From assembly GCA_946479405.1 (NCBI GenBank), contig CAMLGD010000124.1, forward strand, positions 1 to 9,568: a stretch of 9,568 nt of DNA. Reading direction: 5' to 3'. Positions 1-7,251 of this stretch are shown here, piece after piece; position 1 is the first letter of the stretch; every line of letters starts with the position of its first letter. The position numbers were made by a program, and so were the translations under genes. Below the pieces are notes generated by a model. The model saw only the letters and a program-made list of their open reading frames with translations, was not told the origin of the DNA and did no database searches. Origin of the DNA: an uncultured Vogesella sp. Its GTDB lineage: Bacteria > Pseudomonadota > Gammaproteobacteria > Burkholderiales > Chromobacteriaceae.

Positions 1-998
1 TAGTCGATCAGCGTCGGCGGCGCTTCGCCCGGTGCGCGGCCGGAGAAATGGCGCGAGTAGTTTTCGATGCCCTTGCAGAAACCCATCTCGTACAGCATTT
101 CCAGGTCAAAGCGGGTGCGCTGCTCGATGCGCTGCGCCTCCACCAGCTTGCCTTCCTTGTGATACCACTCGATGCGCTCGCGCAGCTCGGTCTTGATCTT
201 CTCGCAGGCGCGCAGCACGGTGTCGCGCGGGGTCACATAGTGGCTGCCCGGGTACACGGTATAGCGGCCAACCCTTTGCTTGGTGGTGCCGGTGAGCGGA
301 TCGAACAGCGTCAGCGTTTCCACCTCGTCATCGAACAGGCTGACGCGCAGCGCGGTGTCGTTGCTTTCTGCCGGGAAGATATCAATCACGTCGCCGCGCA
401 CGCGGAAGGTGCCGCGGGCGAAGTCCATGTCGTTGCGGTCATACTGCATCGCCGTCAACCGGCTGATGATCTCGCGCTGCGGTGTGGTTTCGCCTTCTTT
501 CAGATGCAGAATCATCTGGTGGTATTCGGTGGGATCACCGATACCGTAAATAGCAGACACCGTCGCCACAATCACGCAGTCCGGGCGCTCCAGAATGCTC
601 TTGGTGGCCGACAGCCGCATCTGCTCGATGTGTTCGTTGATGCTGGAGTCTTTTTCGATGAACAGATCGCGACTGGGAACGTAGGCTTCCGGCTGGTAAT
701 AGTCGTAGTAGGAGACGAAGTACTCGACAGCGTTCTCCGGAAAGAACTCGCGCATCTCGCTGTACAGCTGTGCGGCCAACGTTTTGTTGTGCGCCATGAC
801 GATGGCCGGGCGGCCGGTCTGCGCAATAACGTTGGCCATGGTGTAGGTTTTGCCGGAACCGGTGACGCCCAGCAAGGTCTGGTAGCTCAGGCCGTCAGAC
901 AGCCCTTCAACCAGACTGGCGATGGCTGTCGGTTGGTCACCCGCAGGGGGAAAAGGCTGGTGCAGCCGGAACGGGCTGCCGGGATAGGTAACAACCAT
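1..998 (-). CDS. uvrB: UvrABC excinuclease subunit B, N-terminal part (cut by window edge)
   Basis: UvrB is the DNA-loading, damage-verifying subunit of the UvrABC nucleotide excision repair complex in the cytoplasm. About 332 residues are present; the family is usually about 670, so roughly the C-terminal half (rest of the helicase core, UvrC-binding region) lies beyond the left edge. Visible landmarks: the Walker A loop GVTGSGKT at residues 44-51, followed by the damage-probing beta-hairpin rich in aromatics ([17 protein letters not shown], about 93-109), then [15 protein letters not shown] and the [17 protein letters not shown] segment. The last residues seen ([16 protein letters not shown], then PPTLID) are typical UvrB. 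The start ATG at 998 gives [10 protein letters not shown] and a family-like N-terminus; a GAG-rich stretch just upstream may be the ribosome site. It diverges from the pbpG-like gene. No LexA-type CTGT-N8-ACAG box was seen upstream, so SOS control is not evident here. Confidence 0.97.
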   Translation of the reverse strand, partial: MVVTYPGSPFRLHQPFPPAGDQPTAIASLVEGLSDGLSYQTLLGVTGSGKTYTMANVIAQTGRPAIVMAHNKTLAAQLYSEMREFFPENAVEYFVSYYDYYQPEAYVPSRDLFIEKDSSINEHIEQMRLSATKSILERPDCVIVATVSAIYGIGDPTEYHQMILHLKEGETTPQREIISRLTAMQYDRNDMDFARGTFRVRGDVIDIFPAESNDTALRVSLFDDEVETLTLFDPLTGTTKQRVGRYTVYPGSHYVTPRDTVLRACEKIKTELRERIEWYHKEGKLVEAQRIEQRTRFDLEMLYEMGFCKGIENYSRHFSGRAPGEAPPTLID

Positions 999-1023
999 GG
1001 CATCTCACTCATTTGTCACGCAG

Positions 1024-1029
1024 ATTGTA
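1024..1029 (-). promoter_or_regulatory. Possible -10 element for uvrB
   Basis: Read on the minus strand this is TACAAT, five of six matches to the sigma70 -10 hexamer, 25 bases before the uvrB ATG. That would give a short leader of about 20 bases. No good -35 is found at 16-18 bases spacing, so the call rests on the -10 alone and is weak. Confidence 0.3.
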
Positions 1030-1089
1030 GCCGAAAACCGCGCCAATCATGGCCTGCAGCGCAATTTCGCCCGCACAAACAGTTTATTT

Positions 1090-1102
1090 CAATTTAAAAT
1101 TG
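1090..1102. promoter_or_regulatory. AT-rich 13-base palindrome in the uvrB/pbpG divergent gap
   Basis: CAATTTAAAATTG is a perfect inverted repeat around a central A, in the only strongly AT-rich part of the 143-base gap between uvrB and the PBP7-type gene. It contains TAAAAT (1095-1100), a possible -10 for the plus-strand gene, though no convincing -35 is present. It may be an operator, a promoter element, or a chance AT-rich patch. Confidence 0.3.
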
Positions 1103-1141
1103 AGATATCGAATCGCAACATCTTCGCATCGGAGTCATTAC

Positions 1142-1996
1142 ATGATGCTCAGAACCCTGGCCTTGCTGGTTTGCCTGGCCGGCGCCCCGCTGATGGCGGG
1201 TGCCGCCCAACCGGTAAACCTTGCCACCATGGCCGCATCACCGCGTTTGAGTTCGCACGCGGTGGCCGTCGTGGATGCCCAGACCGGCCAACTGGTCTAC
1301 GAAAAGAACGCCAACCAGATCCAGCCGTTTGCCTCCATCACCAAGCTGATGACGGCCATGGTGGCACTGGATGCCAACCTGTCGCTGGATACGCCGATCA
1401 CCATCAGTGATGACGAGATCGACCGCCTGAAAAACACCAGCTCACGTCTGGCCGTCGGCTCCACGCTGACGCGCCGCGAAATGCTGCTGCTGGCACTGAT
1501 GTCGTCGGAGAACCGTGCTGCCGCCTCGCTGGCGCGCACCTATCCGGGCGGCAAGGCGGCCTTCATCGCGCAGATGAACCGCAAGGCGCGTTCGCTGGGC
1601 ATGACCAACACAGTGTTCCACGACGCCACCGGCCTGGACATGCGCAACACCTCCACCGCGATGGATCTGGTGCGCATGGTGAAAGCCGCGGCCAACTATC
1701 CGTTGATCCGCCAGTTCACCACCACTGCCGAATACTACGCCCGCCCTACCGCCACCCGTGTGCTGCATTACAAGAACAGCAACCCGCTGGTACGTGAAGG
1801 CGAATGGGACATCGGTCTGTCCAAGACCGGCTACATCGAAGAAGCCGGCCGTTGCCTGGTGATGCAGGCCACGGTGGGCAGCCAGCACCTGATCCTGGTG
1901 CTGCTGGCGGCCAACGGTTCGGCGGCGCGGGTCAACGATGCCAAGTCGATCAAGACCTGGCTGGAGTCGCATCCCAATACCTGGCTGTCGGGCTAG
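1142..1996 (+). CDS. pbpG: D-alanyl-D-alanine endopeptidase, PBP7/PbpG type (peptidase S11)
   Basis: Low-molecular-weight penicillin-binding protein of the S11 serine peptidase family, expected in the periplasm, where PBP7 cleaves D-Ala-meso-DAP cross-links in murein. The 284-residue product starts with a signal peptide (MMLRTLALLVCLAGAPLMAG, cleavage near AGA/AQ). The three active-site motifs are intact and correctly ordered: SITK at 65-68 (nucleophile S65, K68), SEN at 122-124, and KTG at 228-230. The spacing and FASITKLMTAM, SSENRAA, and SKTGYIEEAG contexts resemble E. coli PbpG (about 310 residues) more than DacA/DacC, which carry a longer C-terminal domain and amphipathic anchor that are missing here. 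Start chosen at 1142 because GGAG at 1131-1134 lies 7 bases upstream and the signal peptide begins there; ATG at 1145 is an equally possible neighbour. It appears monocistronic, ending just before a strong terminator. A DD-carboxypeptidase role is the main alternative. Confidence 0.9.
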   Translation: MMLRTLALLVCLAGAPLMAGAAQPVNLATMAASPRLSSHAVAVVDAQTGQLVYEKNANQIQPFASITKLMTAMVALDANLSLDTPITISDDEIDRLKNTSSRLAVGSTLTRREMLLLALMSSENRAAASLARTYPGGKAAFIAQMNRKARSLGMTNTVFHDATGLDMRNTSTAMDLVRMVKAAANYPLIRQFTTTAEYYARPTATRVLHYKNSNPLVREGEWDIGLSKTGYIEEAGRCLVMQATVGSQHLILVLLAANGSAARVNDAKSIKTWLESHPNTWLSG

Positions 1997-2016
1997 ATCG
2001 TACCGCGCCATGAAAT

Positions 2017-2049
2017 TGGCCGCCCCGTTTCGGAGGCGGCCATTTTTTT
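2017..2049 (+). terminator. Intrinsic terminator between pbpG and fbpC
   Basis: An 8-base-pair GC-rich stem, TGGCCGCC (2017-2024) with GGCGGCCA (2035-2042), is followed directly by seven T residues (2043-2049). It starts 20 bases after the pbpG stop. It also lies just downstream of the convergent fbpC stop; on the minus strand the tail is only AATTTC, so termination from that side would be weaker. Confidence 0.9.
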
Positions 2050-2058
2050 GCCGGTGAC

Positions 2059-3102
2059 CTAGGCTTGCCGGAAAGCGATCAGGTGATCCAGCTCCAGCCG
2101 GATACCGATTGCCTCGCCAATGGCGTGATTGTGATGGCTGGGCACCTGCGCCAGTACACTGCAGCCGGATGCCAGCTGCAGGGTGTACAGGAACTCCGAG
2201 CCACGGAACACCTTGCCCAGCACCAGCGCCTTCACCTCGCTAGCATCGTCGTGCACCACATCGTCCGGGCGCAGCAGCACGTCGACGGCATCGCCGGTCA
2301 CAAACTGCCGCGGCACCGCGCTGCAGTATTCCCCCAGTTCCAGCGTCACACAGCGTGGGCCGGTCACCGTACCGGGTACAAACGCGCCCTGACCGATGAA
2401 ATCGGCCACGTAGCGCGTCTGTGGCTCGTGGTACAGCTCGTACGGCGCCGCCCACTGCTGCAGGCACCCTTGTGCCATCACCCCCACCTTGTCAGCCATG
2501 GCAAACGCCTCATGCTGGTCGTGCGTCACCAGGATGGCAGTGGTGCCCTGCGACTTCAGGATATCGCGCACCTCGCGCGACAAGCGCTCGCGCAGATCGA
2601 CATCCAGGTTGGAGAACGGTTCGTCCAGCAGCAGCAGACGCGGCTGCGGCGCCAATGCCCGCGCCAACGCCACGCGCTGCTGCTGGCCGCCGGATAGCTC
2701 GTGCGGGTAGGCCTTGCCATATGCGGCCAACCCTACCACCTCCAGCATGGCAGCCACCCGCTGCGTGCGCGCACGGCGCGGCAGGCTACCCAGGCCGAAG
2801 CCGATGTTTTCTGCTACCGACAGGTGAGGAAACAGCGCGTAATCCTGAAACACCATGCCGATTTCACGCTGGTGCGCCGGCACGTTGGCCGCAGCACTGG
2901 CGATGCTCCGCCCGGCCAGGCGGATTTCGCCGTCCCGCAGGTTTTCAAAACCGGCAATGCAGCGCAGCACGGTGGTCTTGCCGCAGCCGGAGCTGCCCAA
3001 CAGGCAGCCGATCTCGCCGGCTTCCAGTGCAAACGACATTTGGTCGATGATTTTCTTGTCGCCGTACGACTGCGACACCGACACCAATTCAAGCAAACTC
3101 AT
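2059..3102 (-). CDS. fbpC: Ferric iron ABC transporter, ATP-binding protein FbpC
   Basis: The ATPase subunit that drives Fe3+ import through FbpB, on the cytoplasmic face of the inner membrane. The 347-residue product matches the usual FbpC length (about 350). The nucleotide-binding domain is complete: Walker A GSSGCGKT at 36-43, Q-loop Q86 in MVFQDYALFPH, signature LSGGQ at 136-140, Walker B LLLLDE at 156-161, D-loop SNLD at 164-167, and H-loop H194 in LVTHDQ. Residues from about 240 to the end form a TOBE-like domain (for example DVLLRPDDV near 274-282, VFRGSEFLYTLQL near 298-310). The start ATG at 3102 overlaps the fbpB stop as TGATG (one shared base), which indicates translational coupling and makes this the third gene of fbpABC. 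The frame stays open far upstream inside fbpB, but that extension is fbpB read in another frame. Fe3+ is inferred from the neighbours; the ATPase itself cannot distinguish it from related polyamine or sulfate systems. Confidence 0.93.
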   Translation of the reverse strand: MSLLELVSVSQSYGDKKIIDQMSFALEAGEIGCLLGSSGCGKTTVLRCIAGFENLRDGEIRLAGRSIASAAANVPAHQREIGMVFQDYALFPHLSVAENIGFGLGSLPRRARTQRVAAMLEVVGLAAYGKAYPHELSGGQQQRVALARALAPQPRLLLLDEPFSNLDVDLRERLSREVRDILKSQGTTAILVTHDQHEAFAMADKVGVMAQGCLQQWAAPYELYHEPQTRYVADFIGQGAFVPGTVTGPRCVTLELGEYCSAVPRQFVTGDAVDVLLRPDDVVHDDASEVKALVLGKVFRGSEFLYTLQLASGCSVLAQVPSHHNHAIGEAIGIRLELDHLIAFRQA

Positions 3103-4781
3103 CAGGCAACATCCCGTTGACGCGACAGCAAAATGGTTGGCAGCAGGCCAGCCAGCACAATGGCGATAGCCGGCAGCGCCGCCTGGTCCCACATGCCTTC
3201 GCTGGTCATGTTGTAGACCCGTACCGACAGTGTGTCCCAGCCGAAGGGCCGCGTCATCAGCGTGATCGGCATCTCCTTCATCACATCGACAAACACCATC
3301 AGTACCGCAGTAAACAGCCCGCCGGACAGCAGCGGCAGATAGACGCGATACAGCAGCGCCCAGCCGGCAACCCCCAGATTGCGCGCTGCCTCGTCGTGGC
3401 TGCGGGTGATGCGGTTCATGGCCGCATCCACCGCCGAATGCCCCACCGCCAGAAAGCGGGCGACAAAAGCCAGCAGCATGGCCAGCAAGGTGCCTTTGAA
3501 CACGGCGGTGACTTCGCCACCCAGGCCCAGCAGCGCAATGATCTGGTTGTCCAGCCACGCCACCGGCACAAACACGCCGACCGCCAGCACGGTGCCGGGA
3601 ATGGCATAGCCGATAGTGGCCACCCGGGCAGCCAGCTTGACCACCGCACCACCATCACGGCGCACCAGATAGGCCAGCACCAGCGCGATCAGCGTCACCA
3701 GCACTGCGGCCAACATTGACAGCAGGACCGAGCGCCAGGCATAGCCGAGAAAATCGGCACTGAACTGGTTGCTGAAATCACGCGATGCCCAGTAGCCCAG
3801 TTGCAGCAAGGGCAGCACGAAGGCCAGCAGCAACACCAGGCTGGCGGCAGCACATGCCGCCCACGCGCGCCAGCCAACCAGCGCCAAGCGTGGCTGCGGC
3901 GCAGTGCGCCCGGCTTGCGAGTAGGCGCGGCGGCCACGGCTGTATTGCTCCAGCAGCAGCAGCACGAACACCATCACCACCAGCAGCGAGGCCAGCTGCT
4001 TGGCGGTATCCAGCGAGAACAGCGCAAACCATGCCTTGTAGATCGCCGTGGTGAAGGTGTCGTAGTTGAACACCGCCACAGTACCGAAATCGGCCAGGCT
4101 TTCCATCACCACCAGCAGCAGTCCGCCCATGATCCACGGCCGCGCCATTGGTAGTGCAATACGCCAGAAGCCCTGTCGCTGCGACAGCCCCAGGCTCTGC
4201 CCCACTTCCAGCGCACGACGGCCCATGGTGGCGAAAGCGTTGCGCGCCAGCAGATAGACATAGGGATAGAACGCCAGCGACATCACCAGCAACAGCCCCC
4301 AGGTGCTACGGATTTCAGGGAACCAGCGCATATTGTCGAAGTGCGGCCGCAGCAGAGTCTGCACCGGGCCGGTAAATTCAAAGATGCCCACCTGGGCAAA
4401 CGCCAGCACATAGGCCGGCATCGCCAGCGGCAGCATCAGCGCCCAGCTGAAGAAGCGCCGACCGGGAAACTGGTACACCGCCACCAGCCAGGCCAGCGAT
4501 ACGCCGATCAGCAACACCCCGACCGACACGCCCAGCAGCATCACCAGCGTGTTGCGCAACAGCTCCGGCAGCGCGAACTCCAGCAGGTGCTGCCAGATGG
4601 CGGGATCGGGGCTGAGCGAGGAGGTCATCACCACCGCCAGCGGTATCACGGTGAACAGGCTGATCGCCAGCGCCAGCAGACGACCGGGCCAGGCGGCCAG
4701 ACGCTGGCTGATGCCGGCGGGCATGGCGGCACCCGGCGGCGGTGAGCGATCGGCGCTCGGCAGGGATTTTTCTAACTGCAT
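3102..4781 (-). CDS. fbpB: Ferric iron ABC transporter, double-domain permease FbpB
   Basis: Inner-membrane permease that takes Fe3+ from FbpA and moves it to the cytoplasm. At 559 residues it has the fused two-half architecture of the FbpB family. Each half has about six hydrophobic segments (first at about 33-54; second half beginning about 306-328) and an EAA coupling loop: residues 192-211 (E192, G198, then I208-A-L-P211) and 464-483 (EAARNLG, then V480-Y-L-P483). Both keep the glycine and the LP end of the motif, so both halves should dock an FbpC subunit. The conserved DFGTVAVF segment (231-238) follows the first EAA loop. The charged, proline-rich residues 1-30 precede the first membrane span. 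GGAG (4793-4796, minus strand) is 11 bases from the ATG, a long spacing filled by a perfect palindrome. A hairpin separates it from fbpA, and its stop overlaps the fbpC start. Confidence 0.93.
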   Translation of the reverse strand: MQLEKSLPSADRSPPPGAAMPAGISQRLAAWPGRLLALAISLFTVIPLAVVMTSSLSPDPAIWQHLLEFALPELLRNTLVMLLGVSVGVLLIGVSLAWLVAVYQFPGRRFFSWALMLPLAMPAYVLAFAQVGIFEFTGPVQTLLRPHFDNMRWFPEIRSTWGLLLVMSLAFYPYVYLLARNAFATMGRRALEVGQSLGLSQRQGFWRIALPMARPWIMGGLLLVVMESLADFGTVAVFNYDTFTTAIYKAWFALFSLDTAKQLASLLVVMVFVLLLLEQYSRGRRAYSQAGRTAPQPRLALVGWRAWAACAAASLVLLLAFVLPLLQLGYWASRDFSNQFSADFLGYAWRSVLLSMLAAVLVTLIALVLAYLVRRDGGAVVKLAARVATIGYAIPGTVLAVGVFVPVAWLDNQIIALLGLGGEVTAVFKGTLLAMLLAFVARFLAVGHSAVDAAMNRITRSHDEAARNLGVAGWALLYRVYLPLLSGGLFTAVLMVFVDVMKEMPITLMTRPFGWDTLSVRVYNMTSEGMWDQAALPAIAIVLAGLLPTILLSRQRDVA

Positions 4782-4792
4782 TGCGTACGCAA
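4781..4792. repeat. 12-base perfect palindrome overlapping the fbpB start
   Basis: TTGCGTACGCAA reads the same on both strands. It fills the whole interval between the fbpB Shine-Dalgarno GGAG (4793-4796) and its ATG, and includes the A of the start codon. In mRNA it could form a 4-base-pair stem with a GUAC loop, shortening the apparent spacing; as DNA it could be a dimeric regulator's site. Neither role is shown. Confidence 0.5.
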
Positions 4793-4810
4793 CTCCGTTA
4801 ACAAGCCGGA

Positions 4811-4851
4811 AAGCGAAAAGCCGACAAGGGCAGCACGCTGCCCTTGTCGGC
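4811..4851 (-). terminator. Intra-operon hairpin between fbpA and fbpB (attenuator or partial terminator)
   Basis: A perfect inverted repeat of 15 bases per arm (4820-4834 with 4837-4851) lies 16 bases after the fbpA stop. On the minus strand it is followed by TTTTCGCTTT, a broken T-run, as in an inefficient intrinsic terminator. The two bases between the arms are too few for a loop, so the real hairpin probably has about 14 pairs and a tetraloop. fbpB begins about 30 bases further on with no clear promoter of its own between, so read-through must supply fbpBC. Such hairpins both limit downstream transcription and protect the upstream mRNA end, giving more binding protein than permease. Confidence 0.85.
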
Positions 4852-4866
4852 CGGATTGGCTAATGC

Positions 4867-5859
4867 TTACTTATAGCCAACGCGATCCATCAGCATCACC
4901 GCCTGCGCCTGCTTGGAGCCGGCCTCGGACACGTTGATCAGATCCTGCTTCGGCTTGCCCCACGAGGTCACCACCGGGTTCGGCGCCACCTTCGGGTTGG
5001 CCGGGAATTCCATGTCGATATCGGCAAACAGCTTCTGCGCCTTCTCGGCCGACAGCCATTCCAGCAGCTTCACTGCACCCTTGGCATTCTTGGCATGCTT
5101 GGTGACACCGGCACCCGACACGTTCACGTGCACGCCATCCAGCTTCTGGTTGGCCCAGAACAGGCCCACCGGCAGGTTGGGCTGGGTTTTCAGCAGGCGG
5201 CCGTAGTAGTAGGTGTTGGCGATGCCGACATCGCACTGGCCAGCGCCGATGGCTTCCAGCATCTTGGTATCGTCGGCAAACACCGGAGCGGCCAGGTTGT
5301 CCACCCAGCCCTTAACGATGCGCTCGGTTTTCACCGGGCCATAGCTGCCGATCATGGTGCCGACCAGCGACTGGTTGTACACCTTCTTGGAAGTACGCAG
5401 ACACAGCTTGCCCTTCCATTTCGGGCTGGCCAGGTCTTCGTAGCTGGACAACTGCTCCGGCTTCACCGTCAGCTTGTTGTAGAAAATGGTACGGGCACGT
5501 ACCGACAGGCCGAACCAGTTGTTACCCGGGTCGCGCAGATGCGTCGGCAGGTTGGCCGCAAGTGCAGCGGACTTCACCGGCTGGAACAGACCCAGATTGT
5601 TGGCCTGCCACAGGTTGCCGGCGTCCACGGTCATGAAGATATCTGCCGGGGTGTTGGAGCCTTCGGCTTTCAGGCGTTCCATCAGCGGGCCTTCGCTGCC
5701 GCTGACCACGTTTACCTTGATGCCGGTTTCCTGCTCGAACACGCCCAGAATGGGCTTGATCAGCTGCTCGGCACGCGCGGTGTAAACGGTGATTTCTTCC
5801 GCCGCTGCCACGCCGCTAAAGGCGGCCAGCACGGCCATCAATGCGATTTTCTTGTTCAC
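4867..5859 (-). CDS. fbpA: Periplasmic ferric iron-binding protein FbpA
   Basis: Substrate-binding protein that captures free Fe3+ in the periplasm and delivers it to FbpB-FbpC. The product has 330 residues: a signal peptide ([20 protein letters not shown], cleavage before EEITVY) and a two-lobed periplasmic-binding-protein fold of the transferrin-like iron class. The hallmark is the tyrosine cluster Y217-Y218-Y219 in IANTYYYGR, which in this family supplies the iron-binding phenolates. The histidine and glutamate that help bind iron in Neisseria FbpA appear absent: the matching places read VYTARAEQ (about 25-32) and FMTVDAG (75-81). This points to the subclass that uses tyrosines with a carbonate or other anion; R122, R124 and Y127 are candidates for those contacts. 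The start is a GTG at 5859, chosen because AAGGA sits 6 bases upstream and a normal signal peptide follows; the open frame beyond it runs through the promoter. First gene of fbpABC, likely Fur-repressed. Confidence 0.95.
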   Translation of the reverse strand: MNKKIALMAVLAAFSGVAAAEEITVYTARAEQLIKPILGVFEQETGIKVNVVSGSEGPLMERLKAEGSNTPADIFMTVDAGNLWQANNLGLFQPVKSAALAANLPTHLRDPGNNWFGLSVRARTIFYNKLTVKPEQLSSYEDLASPKWKGKLCLRTSKKVYNQSLVGTMIGSYGPVKTERIVKGWVDNLAAPVFADDTKMLEAIGAGQCDVGIANTYYYGRLLKTQPNLPVGLFWANQKLDGVHVNVSGAGVTKHAKNAKGAVKLLEWLSAEKAQKLFADIDMEFPANPKVAPNPVVTSWGKPKQDLINVSEAGSKQAQAVMLMDRVGYK

Positions 5860-5865
5860 GACCCG

Positions 5866-5870
5866 TCCTT
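5866..5870 (-). promoter_or_regulatory. Ribosome-binding site that sets the GTG start of fbpA
   Basis: AAGGA on the minus strand, 6 bases before the GTG at 5859. Together with the signal peptide that follows, it supports GTG over the upstream ATG at 5931, whose codons would lie in the promoter and before the expected transcript start. Confidence 0.8.
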
Positions 5871-5902
5871 TTCTGCAATACAAACTGATACAAACGCAGA
5901 AA

Positions 5903-5931
5903 AGTATAATCGTGACAAGAATTATTATCAA
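5903..5931 (-). promoter_or_regulatory. Sigma70-type promoter of fbpABC
   Basis: On the minus strand: -35 TTGATA (5926-5931), a 17-base spacer, and -10 TATACT (5903-5908). Both hexamers match consensus at five of six positions and spacing is ideal. Transcription would start near 5896, giving a leader of about 37 bases to the fbpA GTG. The -35 lies inside the Fur-box-like sequence. Confidence 0.8.
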
Positions 5932-5935
5932 TAAC
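5917..5935 (-). promoter_or_regulatory. Fur box upstream of fbpA
   Basis: On the minus strand the 19 bases read GTTATT-GATAAT-A-ATTCTT, matching the classical Fur consensus GATAATGATAATCATTATC at 14 of 19 positions with one GATAAT perfect. It covers the -35 of the fbpA promoter, the expected position for iron-dependent repression by Fur-Fe2+. The setting, an iron uptake operon, makes a chance match unlikely. Confidence 0.75.
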
Positions 5936-5940
5936 CATTC

Positions 5941-7248
5941 TTAATTAGGCCGCACGGGGAAGCGCACCCAATCACCGGTCGCGGCTTGCTGGCTGTTGTT
6001 GCGCAGCCGCGCTACGGCAAAGCGCGGTTGTACCTGTTCGACTTCCAGATCGCCGATCAACTGCTCCGGCACCCCTAGCACCTGGCCATCCAGCCGCCGC
6101 ACCTCGGTAGCCGGCCGCGGCTTGTACAGCAACAGTCGATCACGCACTGCCAGCCCATCCAATGCCCCGGCAGCCAGGTACACGCGGTCGCCCTCCACCC
6201 GCGCCACCCGGGTGGTAAACGGCAGGCACTGCATGGTGTCGCGCAGTTTGTCGGCAATGCCGCCCAGCGTTTGCTCGATCAGGCGGCCATAGTCGGACTG
6301 GGCCAGCACCGCGGTATCGAACAATCGGGCGGAATCGACATGCACATCGCCGCGCGCCTCTCGGGTCAGCACATCGCGCAGCAACACCCCGCCACTGATA
6401 GCGTCGTACAGCCAGTATTCCACCACCAGCCGCCGCTCGACCGGTACCTGCCGCACCGAAAATCCCAGCAGGCCGGCAAACGGCCCGGTGTAGTACACCC
6501 CCTGCTGCATATCGTTGCCATTACCAAAAGCCGTTGCCCGCGGCTCCTTGCGCGTTACCGCGCTATCGACAATGCGTCCGGCCAGCACGAACTGCACGCC
6601 TTCCCTGCGGCCAACGTCGCGCACCGCATCGCTGGCCTGCCACGGGTCCTGCACTTTGCCGTCGGGAAACAGCGTCACATTGCCGGCATCCAGCGCCTGC
6701 ACGTCACGCTGCCGGTTGAGGCGGCGCACCAGCTCGGCCGGAAACCAGGTGGAGATCGCGCCCAGGTCCGCCGCTTGCTGCGGCTGCTCCACGGCAAAGT
6801 AGGTCGCCACCAGCCGGCGCGCCAGAAAGCGCCCAGGCGGTAGCGTGGAACGCTGGCAGGCGGCGGTGGCTTTGTCATTGTTGGCTGCCGCCTCGGCCGG
6901 CGTGGCGGGCGGGTCGGTGTCATGCTGCACGGTGACAAACAGCAGGCCGTCACGCTGGGTTTCGCTGATCACCCGCGTCTTGCCCGGCAGCGACACCGGC
7001 CCCAGCATCAGGCTTTCCGCCGCCACCGCACCATTGTTCATCTCGCTACTGCCTTGCAGCCCACCCTGGTGGGTAATGGCAATTTGCCGCAACGCGTCCT
7101 CGATGGCCGCCTGGCGCGCAGCAACACGGCCGGCCTCCAGCGACGCCATGCCTTCGGCCTGATATATCGCGGCCATGGCTGCCGGCACCGCCAGCAAAAC
7201 AAACGCCGCCCCGAAGGCGGCGCGTAACAGACTGGATGTTTGCATCAT
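5941..7248 (-). CDS. flgT: Flagellar assembly protein FlgT-like, secreted
   Basis: In Vibrio, FlgT forms part of the H ring, an extra outer ring of the flagellar basal body at the P/L-ring level in the periplasm. The 435-residue product has a signal peptide (cleavage near AMA/AIY at 26-27). An N-terminal domain (about 28-110) carries the family-like stretch EAGRVAARQAAIEDALRQIA (38-57). The middle domain (about 138-335) is alpha/beta, with ELVRRLNRQRDVQALDAG (172-189), GVQFVLAGRIVDS (217-229) and VVEYWLYDAISGGVLL (275-290). The C-terminal region (about 345-430) is beta-rich and SH3-like (RVARVEGDRVYLAAGALDGL, 348-367). The three-part layout and length fit FlgT. Only two cysteines remain after the signal peptide (C131, C341) and they could pair. 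It starts 3 bases after the flgP stop, so the two are co-transcribed; ATG at 7245 is an alternative start. No terminator follows before the fbpA promoter. Assignment is from remembered family features, not a search. Confidence 0.8.
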   Translation of the reverse strand: MMQTSSLLRAAFGAAFVLLAVPAAMAAIYQAEGMASLEAGRVAARQAAIEDALRQIAITHQGGLQGSSEMNNGAVAAESLMLGPVSLPGKTRVISETQRDGLLFVTVQHDTDPPATPAEAAANNDKATAACQRSTLPPGRFLARRLVATYFAVEQPQQAADLGAISTWFPAELVRRLNRQRDVQALDAGNVTLFPDGKVQDPWQASDAVRDVGRREGVQFVLAGRIVDSAVTRKEPRATAFGNGNDMQQGVYYTGPFAGLLGFSVRQVPVERRLVVEYWLYDAISGGVLLRDVLTREARGDVHVDSARLFDTAVLAQSDYGRLIEQTLGGIADKLRDTMQCLPFTTRVARVEGDRVYLAAGALDGLAVRDRLLLYKPRPATEVRRLDGQVLGVPEQLIGDLEVEQVQPRFAVARLRNNSQQAATGDWVRFPVRPN

Positions 7249-7251
7249 GTC

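Noticed and set aside
48..1097. A long plus-strand open frame opposite uvrB, and similar long frames opposite fbpB, fbpA, flgT and flgP.
   Set aside because: They are antisense shadows of GC-rich genes, rich in His, Gln, Arg and Ala with no domain character; the opposite-strand proteins are clearly the real ones.
1049..1141. An upstream ATG for the PBP7-type gene at 1049.
   Set aside because: It would add 31 residues before a normal signal peptide and lacks a ribosome site; GGAG at 1131-1134 fits the start at 1142.
999..1141. A LexA/SOS box upstream of uvrB.
   Set aside because: CTGT occurs once on the minus strand (in AAACTGTTTG) but no ACAG half-site lies at the required spacing.
2017..2042. 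The same stem as a strong terminator for fbpC on the minus strand.
   Set aside because: The stem would form, but the minus-strand tail has only three T residues in a row, so I list it as a plus-strand terminator with at most weak reverse activity.
2059..3558. A 499-residue open frame that would extend FbpC upstream to 3558.
   Set aside because: The extra 152 codons are the fbpB 3' end read in another frame and have no ABC protein character; FbpC starts naturally at 3102 with MSLLELVSVS and a TGATG overlap.
4867..5931. An ATG start for fbpA at 5931 adding a hydrophobic MIIILVTII leader.
   Set aside because: This stretch is the promoter and Fur-box region; the predicted transcript starts near 5896, and a normal signal peptide and ribosome site belong to the GTG at 5859.
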